Below, one piece after another: positions 1 to 10,731 of a stretch of 52,279 bases of DNA. The notes beneath the pieces are model-generated. The model searched no databases, was not told where the DNA came from, and saw only the letters and a program-made list of their open reading frames with translations. A program made the translations under genes and the position numbers. Origin of the DNA: an uncultured Mycoplasma sp. (GTDB taxonomy: Bacteria; Bacillota_I; Bacilli_A; Mycoplasmatales; Mycoplasmoidaceae); NCBI GenBank assembly GCA_949285105.1, contig CASDXH010000005.1, positions 1 to 52,279 of the forward strand, written 5' to 3'. Numbering within the stretch: the stretch's first letter is position 1; each line of letters starts with the position of its first letter.

Positions 1-40
1 TCTAGTCATTGTTCTACTGTTAATTGTTTAGACATAAAAA

Positions 41-76
41 GACAATAATTCCTTTCCTGAGAATTGAATTATTGTC
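41..76 (-). terminator. Orphan hairpin with T-run on the minus strand
   Basis: Perfect 11-bp inverted repeat: GACAATAATTC at 41-51 and GAATTATTGTC at 66-76. Read on the minus strand it is followed by a T-rich run, as in an intrinsic terminator. No minus-strand gene is visible between here and 278, so what it would terminate is unknown. The rest of 1-220 shows no gene. Confidence 0.4.
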
Positions 77-221
77 CAATTTTAATGTCCATGTTTAATG
101 CTTTGCTTTTTATTTTTCATAAATAGTAATTAAATGCAACTTTATTATTTTTAAACTCATTAATAGATTTATAAGAACATGATTAGTTTTCTTAATAATG
201 ATGCTTTTACTTTTATAAATA

Positions 222-250
222 TTGAATTTTGATTAATGAATTAATATAAT
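222..250 (+). promoter_or_regulatory. Promoter of surface protein gene 1
   Basis: TTGAAT (222-227), 17-bp spacer, TATAAT (245-250). The segment around the -10 (TTAATATAATCAAAAAAA) is shared with the promoters of genes 2 and 3, but the sequence further upstream is not. Confidence 0.7.
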
Positions 251-278
251 CAAAAAAAGTGGTATCAAGAGATTTAAT

Positions 279-3200
279 ATGAAAAATAAAACAAAACTAA
301 TGATTTTTTCTGCTGTCGGTTTATCTGCAATGGCTGTTCCAACAGTTGCAAGTTTTAGTAAACTTGAACAAAATAAAATTACAAATGTTGTAAATACTAC
401 AACAAATAAAAGTTTGCTTGCAGGACAACAGGAACAAAAAAATGTTAATTTTCTAGACAAAAAAAGTCTAGATAATATTTCAACTTCAATTGGTCCAATT
501 GTAATGAAAGACCAAAAAACAGTTGAGAGTAGAGATTGATATGGGTATGCTAACTGAACTTTTGACATTACAACAATTGATAAAACAACAAATGGAACAA
601 CAACTGTAGTTGATTGAGAATACTTACAAACAAGCGATAGTTTATTTTTAATAACATCAAATAGTTACTTAATCAAACTAAATGCAACAACTGGTGAAGT
701 GTTAGCAACAACAGATAAGACAACTGCACAAATAGGCAATAACGCTGATAGAATTGCAGGGATTTCATATAATGATACACTTTATGTTTGAAGCTCTAAA
801 ACTGCTTCCACAACAATATATGAAGTAGATAGAAATACGCTTAAGAAAACTGGACAAATAAATTCAAGTGGAAATTCTTTCCTAACTTCAAACCGTTTAC
901 AAACTATATACCCACTAGAAGTTGGATATAATGTTGCAATAACTTCGACTGGAACAACAAATGGAACTGAAATGCTTACTAAATTAAAAGCAACTCTTGT
1001 TGACGATAATATGAAAGAATTAGTTCCAAGTTCTACAGCTCCAGGAAGTAAAGCTACAGCCCAAGCTAATGTTCAATCTATAGATATCGTTATTAATTCA
1101 AATACAGGGGGACTATCTTGAGATAACATCTACAAGAATTCTTTCTATAGATCTTCTACTAGAACAACTTTCCTTTTTATAGATAACAAAGCATATGAAA
1201 TAACTTTAAATAAAAACGCAGTTCAAAAATCAAATATCAAAGAGGTTACTTTGAATAGCGGACAAACTAGTGGTGCACAACAAAAAGCATTTAACTCATC
1301 GTTTATTGATTCAAATAACACCATTGTATTTAAAAGGGACGGAGACAAAGAAATCAGTTATATTTCTGGTAGCAATAATACTGTCCAAAAAATTTCTTTA
1401 TCTACTACAACAAATACTGAACTTAAAAAGATTATCGATGCTGATACTACAAACACTAACACGCTTACAGTTTATGGTGTTCCAACAGAACTAAATAAAT
1501 CAGTTAACTCAGGTAACTTAATTTACATGGTTGATAAATCAAGTAATTTTGCCACAGGGTTTATTTCAAATATTGTTCAAACATCAAATTTCTATAATAA
1601 CCAAATTCAATTAAAACTTAATGATGGAGTAACTCAATCTAGATTGCTACCTTCTCAAGTATCGATTAATAATTTTAAAATTGAAGGTATTGGTGCTGAC
1701 GCTTTAGACTATACAAAAACTAATGCAAAATTTGTTGTTGATGACAGACAAGGAAAATTGTCTGTATCTTTATTAGCAACAAGAAATGCTTGATACTCTC
1801 AATTGAACTCTGTAAAAACAAAAACTCATCTACATTTTGAAGGCACTGCTTTTATGAAAACATCACAAGCAATAACTTGAGCATCTGATCCAATATTTAC
1901 TAGTCTATATGGAAAAAATACTCCAGGTCAAATTACAGAAGAATTACTTGATAAAAACAAGGATAGAATTTTGCCTTCAAGCAACATTAACACTAATAAT
2001 GGGTATTCTAATATAACTAAGAATTTCTTAATTGTTAACAGGGAAGATACAACAGGAAAAATTAAAATTGAAGCAACTGTTTCATATACTGATAAGTACA
2101 ATACAACAATTAACTATTCTTTACCACCACAAGAATATACTATTAAAGTTGCGTCAGCTAAAGATTACAATTTTGAATTTTATGGACAAACAAATGGACA
2201 AAATGGATCTGATGGTAATGGTGAAAGTCTACCAGCTATTGATATAAATACAATCGATGGTAACAATGCATTAAATGATTTAAAGAAATATATTCCTTCA
2301 TTTATTGATCCAAATCCAGATAAACTTGCTGAGGCATTTATTAAGACTCAAGACTCTTATCCAATAGCTAACGGTTTAAGAAACATTTATATAAAAGATA
2401 AAGATAATCAAGATGGCACCCTAACAATCGCTGTAGACTATGTTGGTTTAAGTAATCAAATACCTTCAAGCTTCTCTAGAAAATTTACAGGATTTCAAAC
2501 AACAACAACTGCAGCAATTACTTTCAAAGGAAACAAAGTTCCTAGGGAAAATGTAGACACTAACATAACAAGTATATTCCCTGACCAAAGTACTACATTC
2601 ATTGACATCAAAGATGTTTATCCAATTTATTCAGATAGAATTTCTGATGAAATAACTGAAGCTGCCCAAACATATTCTGAAGGAATTGCAAGACTTGCAG
2701 CAATGGGATATTCTCCGGTTGTTAATGTTAAACGTGATGATAATGGTGCTCAATTTGGTTATCTACAAATTGAACTAGATTATTCTCAACCAACAACTGA
2801 ACAAAGAAAAAAATTACCACAAAGTTTCTACAACCAATTTGGTTTAAAAAATGGAAAAATTACTCAAGTCTATATTGGTTTTTTACCAGTAAGTACAAGA
2901 TTTGGAATTTCGTTAAAAAGTTATAATTCATCTGAAGTTCAAAATGTTGTAACTAATTACAGTGTTGAATCAGTTGTTCCATATCAAGAACTTTTAAGAA
3001 CACTTGATTATAAAGGTTATCTTGATGGGGAAGTAAGTATTATAGATATTAAATGAAATGGTGAAAAACTTGATTTTATGGTTTCTGGTAAATCAGCTAA
3101 ATATCCTTCAGTAACTTCAACTTATAATTTTGCAATTGACTGAGCACCTAAGTTTGCTTCAATTAGAGAAAGAAACTTAATTCTTGCTGCTTCGTTAACA

Positions 3201-3281
3201 CTGGTTGGAATCGGTGTTGTTGCGTTTGGTATTGGTGCATACATTCTTAGAAAGAATAAAATTAGAAGATTATTGAAATAA
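279..3281 (+). CDS. Surface protein paralogue 1 (subgroup A), 1000 aa
   Basis: A large secreted, membrane-anchored protein of unknown function, the first of five paralogues. Reading TGA as Trp gives one open frame. Residues about 7-25 are hydrophobic after a Lys-rich start and resemble an export signal or N-terminal anchor; there is no lipobox Cys. A conserved box follows (NISTSIGPIV, then VESRDWYG). The C-terminus has the conserved stretch DWAPKFASIRERN, a transmembrane helix and a basic tail (RKNKIRRLLK), so most of the chain should lie outside the cell. The middle is Thr/Asn/Ser-rich with no enzyme motif that I recognise. The start is fixed by alignment with the paralogues. Blocks of its 3' half are nearly identical in DNA to gene 3 but not gene 2, suggesting gene conversion. 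A role as adhesin or variable antigen is inferred from topology and amplification only. Confidence 0.85.
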
Positions 3282-3301
3282 TAATTATATAAAAAATTAT
3301 T

Positions 3302-3330
3302 GTGTTGCAATTTATTGCAGCACTTTTTTA
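3302..3330 (+). terminator. Terminator of surface gene 1
   Basis: GTGTTGCAA (3302-3310), TTTA loop, TTGCAGCAC (3315-3323), then a run of T. Nine-bp stem with one wobble pair, just after the stop codon. Confidence 0.85.
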
Positions 3331-3391
3331 TTTATCATAATCCTTTGAGTTTAATGTTTATATTTCCATTTTGTACTATTCTGCGTCTGGG

Positions 3392-3419
3392 TTGATTTTT
3401 ATCTTTGACTTAATATAAT
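3392..3419 (+). promoter_or_regulatory. Promoter of surface protein gene 2
   Basis: TTGATT (3392-3397), 16-bp spacer, TATAAT (3414-3419). About 40 bases around it match the gene 3 promoter with a single difference. Confidence 0.8.
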
Positions 3420-3448
3420 CAAAAAAACGAGTACAATTAGGATTAATT

Positions 3449-6400
3449 ATGAAAAATAAAGTTAAAGTTATGTTCTTTTCAGCCATCGGTATGTCTGCAA
3501 TGGCAATTCCTTCTTTGGCTGTTTTTTCAAGAAATCAACAACATACAAATGTAGTAAATAATGACCGTGCTAAAAGTTCTATATATAGAGATTCATTAAA
3601 TGTAAAACAAGACAATATGAATTTTCTAGATAAAAAAGGTTTAGACAATATATCAACTTCAATTGGGCCTATAGTTATGAAAAGCCAAACTACTATAGAA
3701 AGTAGAGACTGATATGGTTATGCTAACTGAAGTTTTGATATTACAACAATTGACAAAACAACAACAAATAATGGAACTACAACAGTAGTTGATTGAGAAT
3801 ACTTACAGAAAAGTGATAGTTTATTTTTAATTACTTCTAATAGTTGTCTAATCAAGATAAATGCAACTACAGGTGAAGTTTTAGCTAGTGCTGATAAAAA
3901 TGCTTTAGGTGTTAATAACGCTGATAGAATTTCTGGTATTTCATATAATGACACTCTATATGTATGAAGTTCTAAATCTACATCTACTACTATTTATTCA
4001 GTTGATAGAAATACACTTAAAAAAACTAACACCATAAGACCATCTAACAATACATTATTAACATCAAATAAATTAGAAGCTATATATCCATTAGATGTCG
4101 GATATAATGTTGCTTTAACTATTGCAAACAACGAAATGGATACTTCTGTTAAAACTATTAAAGCAACATTAGTTGATGACAACATAAAAGAACTAGTGCC
4201 ATCTAAAGTTACTAAAGTAGGTGAAGCAAATACTAATAAGCAATCAATTGATATTAGTGTTGCTGATATGAGTACTGCCGGTCTATCTTGAAATGATATT
4301 TACAAAAATTATTTCTATAGATCTGCAACTAAAACAACATTTTTATTTGTAGGTAATAAAGCTTATGAAATTTCATTAAATAAAAATGCTGTTGAAAAAT
4401 CAAACATTACTGAAGTTGAAACAACTCCAAAAGCTCCAGGTAAAAAAGGAACTGCTCAATCTTTTAACTCTTCTTTTATAGATGCTAATAATTTAATTGT
4501 TTTTAAAAGAGATGGTGATAAAACAATAAGTTCATTATCTATAAATAATAAAGTTTCAATTTTAGATTTAAATCAATCAACAACTAATCAATCTTTAAGT
4601 AACATAATAAAAGGTGATACTAGCAACTCAAATAAACTTAAAGTTTATGGTGTCCCAACTGAAGCTAATAAAAATATTAATTCAGCTAACTTAATTTATA
4701 TGGTTGATGCTAGTAGTAAGTTTGCTACAGGATTTGAATCAAATATTGTAAAAGCAACAAATTTCTTTGATGAACAACTTCAACTTAAAACTAATGATTC
4801 TGTTGTTGTATCAAGACTTTTACCTTCTCAAATGAATATTAGTAATTTTAAAATTGAGGGTTCTGGTGCTGATGCAATAAAACCTGAAAGTGTAGATGCT
4901 AAATTCACAGTAGATGATCTAAATGGAAAAATTTCATTAAAAGTTTTATCAACTAGAAATGCTTGATATTCTAGAACAAACAACATCAAAACAAAAACAT
5001 ATCTTTACTATAATAGTGAAAGTCTATTAAAAACTAGCACTGCGATTCAATGAGCATCTGAACAATTATTTAAAGGTCTTTATGGAAAAAATACTCCAGG
5101 ACAAATTACTGAAGACATTTTAGAAAAAAATAAAGATACAATATTGCCGTCAAATAACATTACTTCAAACAATGGATACACAAACATCAAAAAGAATTTC
5201 TTAATTGTTAATAGAGATGATACAAAAGGTCAAATTACAATTGAAGCTACTGTTTCTTATACAGATAAATACAACACAACTATTAACTATTCATTAAATA
5301 AACAAACTTATAATATTAAAGCAGCATCAACTTCAGATTACAAATTTGAGTTTTATGGTCAAACAAATGGAGAAGATGGTTCAAGTGGAAATGCTGACAA
5401 ATTACCTCCTATTGATATCAATTCAATATCTGGTAACAGCGCTTTAGAAAATCTTAAAAAATATATTCCATCATTTATTGAACCAGATCCAAATAAATTG
5501 GCTGACGCGTTTATTAAAACACAAGATTCATATCCAATTGCTAAAGAGTTAAGAAATGTTTACATTAAAAACAAAGATGATGCAAATGGTATATTAACTT
5601 TAGTTGTTGATTATGTTGGTTTAAGAAATGACGTTAAATCTCACTTTGAAAGAAGATTTAGTGGTTTTGAAACCACAACTACTGCAAGAATTTCTTTCAA
5701 AGGAAATTATGTTTCAAGAGATCAAGTAAGTGATGAAATAAAAGGTATATTTACTGATCCAAGTACAACTTTTATAAATATTAAAGATGTGTATCCAGAA
5801 TATACTGAAAAGATATCTGATGAAGTAACAGAAATTGCAAGAACTTATTCTGATGGTATTGCTAAACTTGCAACAATGGGATATTCACCAGATGTTAGAT
5901 TTATTAAAAATGATAATGGTACACAATATGGTTACCTTCAAGTAGAACTTGATTATTCAAAACCATCAACTGATCAAAGAAAAAAACTACCTAAAAGTTT
6001 TTATGACCAGTTTGGTTTAAGAGATGGAAAGATATATCAAGTTTATATAGGATTTTTACCAGTAAGTACTAGATTTGGTATTTCACTAAAAAGTTATAAT
6101 TCACCACAAGTTCAAAACATTGTGAACAACTATACAGCTCAATCGGTTGTTAACTATAATGATCTTTTAAACACATTAGATTACAAAGGATATTTAAAAG
6201 GTGAAGTTAATATCCTTAATATAAATTGAAATGGTGAGAAACTTGATTTTATGGTTTCTGGTAGATCAGCTAAATATCCTTCAGTTGCCTCAACTTATAA
6301 CTTTACAATTGATTGAGCACCTAAATTTGCATCGATTAGGGAAAGAAACTTAATTCTAGCTGTTGTATTAACTCTTGCTGGAATTGGTGTAGTTGCATTT

Positions 6401-6454
6401 GGTATTGGTGTTTATATTTTAAGAAAGAATAAAATTAGAAGACTATTGAAATAG
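3449..6454 (+). CDS. Surface protein paralogue 2 (subgroup A), 1001 aa
   Basis: Second paralogue with the same layout as gene 1: N-terminal hydrophobic segment (IGMSAMAIPSLAVF), conserved NISTSIGPIV/VESRDWYG box near residue 75, a long extracellular region, then DWAPKFASIRERN, a C-terminal transmembrane helix and a basic tail. Collinear with gene 1 over its length, but its codons differ from gene 1 in blocks where genes 1 and 3 are identical, so it is diverging more independently. TGA is read as Trp throughout. It has its own promoter and terminator, so it is a single-gene transcription unit that could be switched independently. Function unknown. Confidence 0.85.
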
Positions 6455-6460
6455 ATTCAA

Positions 6461-6492
6461 ATATATTGCTACATAAAAGCAATATATTTTTT
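6461..6492 (+). terminator. Terminator of surface gene 2
   Basis: ATATATTGCT and AGCAATATAT pair around a 7-base loop (6461-6487), then T-rich sequence. Confidence 0.8.
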
Positions 6493-6511
6493 ATTACCAT
6501 TTTCTGTTGGG

Positions 6512-6539
6512 TTGATTTTTATCTTTGAGTTAATATAAT
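6512..6539 (+). promoter_or_regulatory. Promoter of surface protein gene 3
   Basis: TTGATT (6512-6517), 16-bp spacer, TATAAT (6534-6539), nearly identical to the gene 2 promoter. Confidence 0.8.
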
Positions 6540-6567
6540 CAAAAAAACGGCTGAAAATGGTGGATTT

Positions 6568-9525
6568 ATGAAAAATAAAATAAAATTAATGATTGCATCA
6601 AGTATTGGAATTTCTGCAATAATGGTTCCCTCAATTATAAGTTACACACAAAATAGTAATAGCGTTAATAATAATGTTAATTCATATAAGGTTGCAAAAA
6701 ATGATTTGGTTGCTCCTAGAGCTTTTAATTTTCAAGATAAAAAAAGTCTTGAAAATATTTCAACTTCTATTGGTCCAATAGTTTTAAAAGATGAAAAGAT
6801 TGTTGAAAGTAGAGACTGATATGGTTATGCTAACTGAACACTAGATGTATCTACAATTGATAAAACACAAACCACTGGATCAGTTTCAGTTCTTGATTGA
6901 GAATACTTACAAACAAGTGATAGTTTATTTTTAATCACATCAAACAGCTATTTAATTAAAGTAAATGCAACAACAGGGGAAGTGTTAGCTGTTGCTGATA
7001 AAACAAGTTCTGGAATTAATAATGCAGATAGACTTGGAGGAATCCAATATAATGACACTTTATATGTTTGAAACTCTAAATCCACTTCAACAACAGTATA
7101 TTCTGTAGATAGAAATACATTAAAGATGACTTCTAAATTTATAACTAATGGTTATTTAACTACAAATAAATTACAAAGAATAATTCCATTAGATGTTGGT
7201 TATAATATTGCAATAACTTCTGATAACAACAATGGAGTAATAACAACTTTTTCAAAGTTAAAATTAACTTTAGTTAATGATTCATTACAACAACTTGTTA
7301 ATAAACAAAAAGCAGAAGAAGCAAATAAACAAGAACTTGAAGTTACTCTTTCATCTTCACTTGAATGAAATAATATTTATATTGATGGTTTTTATAGATC
7401 TTCAACACAATCAACTTTATTATTCATTGATAATAAAATATATGAAATTTTTTTAAACAAAAATACACCAAATAAATCTAATATAAAAGAGATAATAACT
7501 AATACTCAAAATCCTCCAGTAACAGGGACTGCCAAACCTTTCAACTCTTCTTTTATTGATGCAAACAATAATGTAATTTTTAAAAGAGATGGAGATTCTA
7601 CAATTAGTAATTTAAGTTCAACAAACCAAATTACTACTCCAATAGATTTAAGCAATGCCAACAATAATGAATTAAAAGAATTAATTAAAAAAGACGCTAG
7701 TAAAAACAATAAATTAAAAGTTTATGGAGTTCCAACAGAAGAACATAAAAATGTAAACTCTGCAAACAATATATACCTTGTTGATCAAGATTCAAACTTT
7801 GGTACAGGTTTTACTTCAAACATTGCTAAACCAACAAACTTTTATAATGATAAATTAGAATTAAAACCAAATGATAATATATCAATTACAAACTTGCTAC
7901 CTTCGCAATTAACCATTAATAACTTTAAAATTAATGGTAATGGTGACCCAATTGATATAAGAAACAGTAATGCTAAATTTACAGTTGATGATAGAAAGGG
8001 TGAATTATCTTTATCTTTACTTTCAACACGTAATGCATGATATTCACAAATTAATTCAGTTAAAACTAAAACTTATTTACATTACACAAGTTCAGCTTTT
8101 AAGAAATTACAAAATGCTGTTACTTGAGCAAAAAATGTTTTCCAAAGTATTTTTCAGAAATATACACCTGGTCAAATAACTGAAGAATTACTTGATAAGA
8201 ATGCTGAAAAAATTATGCCAAGTTCTAACATCACAACAGGTAATGGATATACAAATATAAGTAGAAGATTTTTAATTGTTGAAAGAACTGATACAACAGG
8301 GATGATTAAAGTAGAAGGTACTTTTTCATATACTGATAAATACAACACTACTATTAACTACTCTTTAAGTCCTGAAACATTCAATGTTAAAGCTGCAACA
8401 GCAAATGATTATCATTTTGAATTTTATGGTCAAGGAACTGAAGGCAACGGAAATGGGCAAGACTATACAAATTTACCAGCAATTGATATTAACAATATAA
8501 CTGGTAACCCAACACTTGATGGTTTAAAAAAATATATTCCTTCATTTATTAATCCTGATCCAGATACTTTAGCTGAAGCATTTATTAAAACACAAGATTC
8601 TTATCCAATTGCTAAAGGATTAAGAAATATATATTTAAAAGATTGAGATAATGAAAATGGTACTGTAACTGTTGCTGTTGATTATGTTGGTTTGGATAAT
8701 AAAATTCCTTCAAGCTTTGCAAGAAAGTTTACAGGATTTAAAACACTTAATCAATCAAGAATAGATTTTAAGGGTACAAAGATTAATAAAGAGGAAGTTC
8801 CTTCAAACATCACTTCATTATTTCCAAATTTAGACACTACATTTATTAACATTAAAGATGTTTATCCAGAGTACAATGATAAAATTTCAGACGAGGTTAC
8901 AGATCTTGCAAAAACTTATTCTGAAGGAGTTGCTACATTAGCTGCAATGGGATATTCCCCAGTCGCTAAAGTAATTCATAGTGATAATGGAACACAATAT
9001 GGATTTATACAAATTGAACTAGATTATTCTCAGCCATCAACTCAAGATAGAAAAAAATTACCACAAAGTTTCTATAACCAATTTGGTTTAAAAGATGGAA
9101 AGATTACTCAAGTATATATTGGTTTTCTACCAGTAAGTACAAGATTTGGAATTTCGTTAAAAAGTTATAATTCACCAGAAGTTCAAAATGTTTTGACAAA
9201 TTATAATGTTGAGTCTGTTGTTGGATATGATGATCTTTTAAAAACTCTTGATTATAGAGGTTATTTGGATGGCGAAATAAAAATCCAAGATAGAGAATGA
9301 GATGGAGAAAAACTTAATTTCACAGTTACTGGTAAATCAGTAAAATACCCTTCAGTTGTTTCAACTTATAATTTCATAATCGACTGAGCGCCTAAGTTTG
9401 CATCAATTAGAGAAAGAAACTTAATTCTTGCTGTTTCATTAACACTAGTTGGAATTGGTGTTGTTGCATTTGGTATTGGTGCATATATTCTTAGAAAGAA
9501 TAAAATTAGAAGATTATTGAAATAG
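6568..9525 (+). CDS. Surface protein paralogue 3 (subgroup A), 985 aa
   Basis: Third paralogue with the subgroup A plan: basic start and hydrophobic segment, NISTSIGPIV/VESRDWYG box, Asn/Thr-rich ectodomain, DWAPKFASIRERN, one transmembrane helix and a basic C-terminus. The frame is intact with TGA as Trp, including one at 8644-8646 (KDWDNENG) that would look like a stop under the standard code. A stretch of at least 46 bases (9129-9174) is identical to gene 1 (2885-2930) while gene 2 differs at several positions, and the last 130 bases are also close to gene 1. This fits recombination between genes 1 and 3. Function unknown. Confidence 0.85.
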
Positions 9526-9532
9526 ATTTCAA

Positions 9533-9565
9533 ATATATTGTCATGATTTGGCAATATATTTTTTT
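9533..9565 (+). terminator. Terminator of surface gene 3
   Basis: ATATATTG (9533-9540) pairs with CAATATAT (9552-9559), followed by a T-run. Confidence 0.8.
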
Positions 9566-9864
9566 AATTATTGTTTGTTAGAGAATGAATATAAAATTAT
9601 TAAGTCTCAATTTTCCAACAAGTGAGTTCATAAAAGAAAAAAATATTTGGTTGATAAAACATTTATATTCTAAAAAATTTTAGATTGATATTTTGTTTTT
9701 TTTATCAAGTGTAGTATAGATATTTAAAAAAATGTAAGAATTTTTTAATAATTTATTTGTAGTTTACATAGAAAATATTAAGAAAAATTCAATATAATAA
9801 AAGTATAGACAATTTACTTATTTGTATGATAATTTTTCCGATAGTTTATGGAGGAATTTAGAGA
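9566..9864. other. AT-rich intergenic leader of the coiled-coil gene
   Basis: No gene seen. It contains a TATAAT at 9793-9798 that can serve as -10 for the next gene, and a strong ribosome-binding site GGAGG just before the start at 9865. Otherwise featureless AT-rich sequence. Confidence 0.5.
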
Positions 9865-10428
9865 ATGACAAAAATAAGTAAAAAGGATTTAATTAATAAT
9901 ATCAAAGCTCTTAAAAATATTGAAATCAAAAAGATTGAAAATTGTAATAGAGATTTTGCTTTTGAAGTTTATGGTGACATAAATGATTCTAAAGGAGAGG
10001 GTATGACTTTAGCAAAATTAACTGGAATTGTAGAAAAACTTAGTCTTGTTGTTGAAAACATCTCTGTAAAGGTTGATGGTTTAATCACTAAGGTTGATCA
10101 TTTATCTAATACAGTTGATACTTTATCTAATACAGTTCTGAATTTATCTAATAGGGTTGATGCTCTAACAGATAGAGTAGATAACCTGACTGATAGAGTG
10201 GACAACTTAACACAAAGAGTAGATGATTTGACTTATAGAGTGGATAACCTAACACAAAGAGTGGATGATTTGACAGACAGAGTTGACACTTTATATGATA
10301 GAGTTGATAACTTATATGAAACTGTAGAAGAAGGGTTTAAAAGTGTAAATAGTAGACTTGATAAAGTTGAAGCAGATGTTAGTAGAATCATGCAATGTCC
10401 AACTATTCAAAGAGAAATAAAAAATTAA
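9865..10428 (+). CDS. Coiled-coil heptad-repeat protein, 187 aa (DUF16/UPF0134-like)
   Basis: A short basic N-terminal region (about residues 1-55) is followed by a long coiled coil built of 7-residue repeats of the form VDNLTDR, at least eight in a row, and a C-terminal tail. There is no signal peptide or membrane helix, so it is probably cytoplasmic. The repeats are visible in DNA as a 21-bp unit, partly organised as 42-bp pairs (VDNLTQRVDDLT appears twice). The pattern resembles the DUF16/UPF0134 coiled-coil proteins of mycoplasmas; the assignment is by pattern, not alignment. It sits alone between the two surface-gene subgroups with its own ribosome-binding site and terminator. Function unknown; the coiled coil implies oligomerisation. 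Confidence 0.75.
   Translation: MTKISKKDLINNIKALKNIEIKKIENCNRDFAFEVYGDINDSKGEGMTLAKLTGIVEKLSLVVENISVKVDGLITKVDHLSNTVDTLSNTVLNLSNRVDALTDRVDNLTDRVDNLTQRVDDLTYRVDNLTQRVDDLTDRVDTLYDRVDNLYETVEEGFKSVNSRLDKVEADVSRIMQCPTIQREIKN
10140..10330 (+). repeat. Tandem 21-bp repeats encoding coiled-coil heptads
   Basis: Imperfect in-frame 21-bp repeats with the core GATAGAGTDGATAAC, coding for VDxLTxR heptads. Unit loss or gain would change coiled-coil length without a frameshift. Confidence 0.7.
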
Positions 10429-10435
10429 TTTTTTA

Positions 10436-10462
10436 AGAGTGATTTAGATCACTCTTTTTTAC
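10436..10462 (+). terminator. Terminator of the coiled-coil gene
   Basis: AGAGTGA (10436-10442), loop TTTAGA, TCACTCT (10449-10455), then six T. Confidence 0.85.
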
Positions 10463-10673
10463 TCAAATAAATTATTATTGAATTTGTTTGGTTTATATGT
10501 AATAAACGATTTATTTTTTGATTATATATTTATTATTTACATTATTAGATTGTGTACTAGTTTAAAATAACTCATCAATTAACTTTTTTGTTTTTAAAAA
10601 ATATTTTTGAGCGTTTATAATCATAAAATCTTAATAGAATTTCAATTAGTCTATTTTCTATATAATTGCAAAG

Positions 10674-10702
10674 TTGATTTTGATTTTCATATTCTTTAAA
10701 AT
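10674..10702 (+). promoter_or_regulatory. Promoter of surface protein gene 4
   Basis: TTGATT (10674-10679), 17-bp spacer, TAAAAT (10697-10702). Different in sequence from the subgroup A promoters. The preceding 10463-10673 is AT-rich with no gene. Confidence 0.6.
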
Positions 10703-10731
10703 TTATTTTATATGATTTGGAGTTGTGAATA

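Noticed and set aside
233-568. Minus-strand open frame over the start of surface gene 1 (and similar ones at 13929-14189 and 14244-14612)
   Set aside because: They are antisense shadows of conserved paralogous genes, with no ribosome-binding site.
10140-10330. Possible CRISPR array (regular short repeats)
   Set aside because: Repeats are contiguous, in frame and encode coiled-coil heptads; there are no spacers or cas genes.
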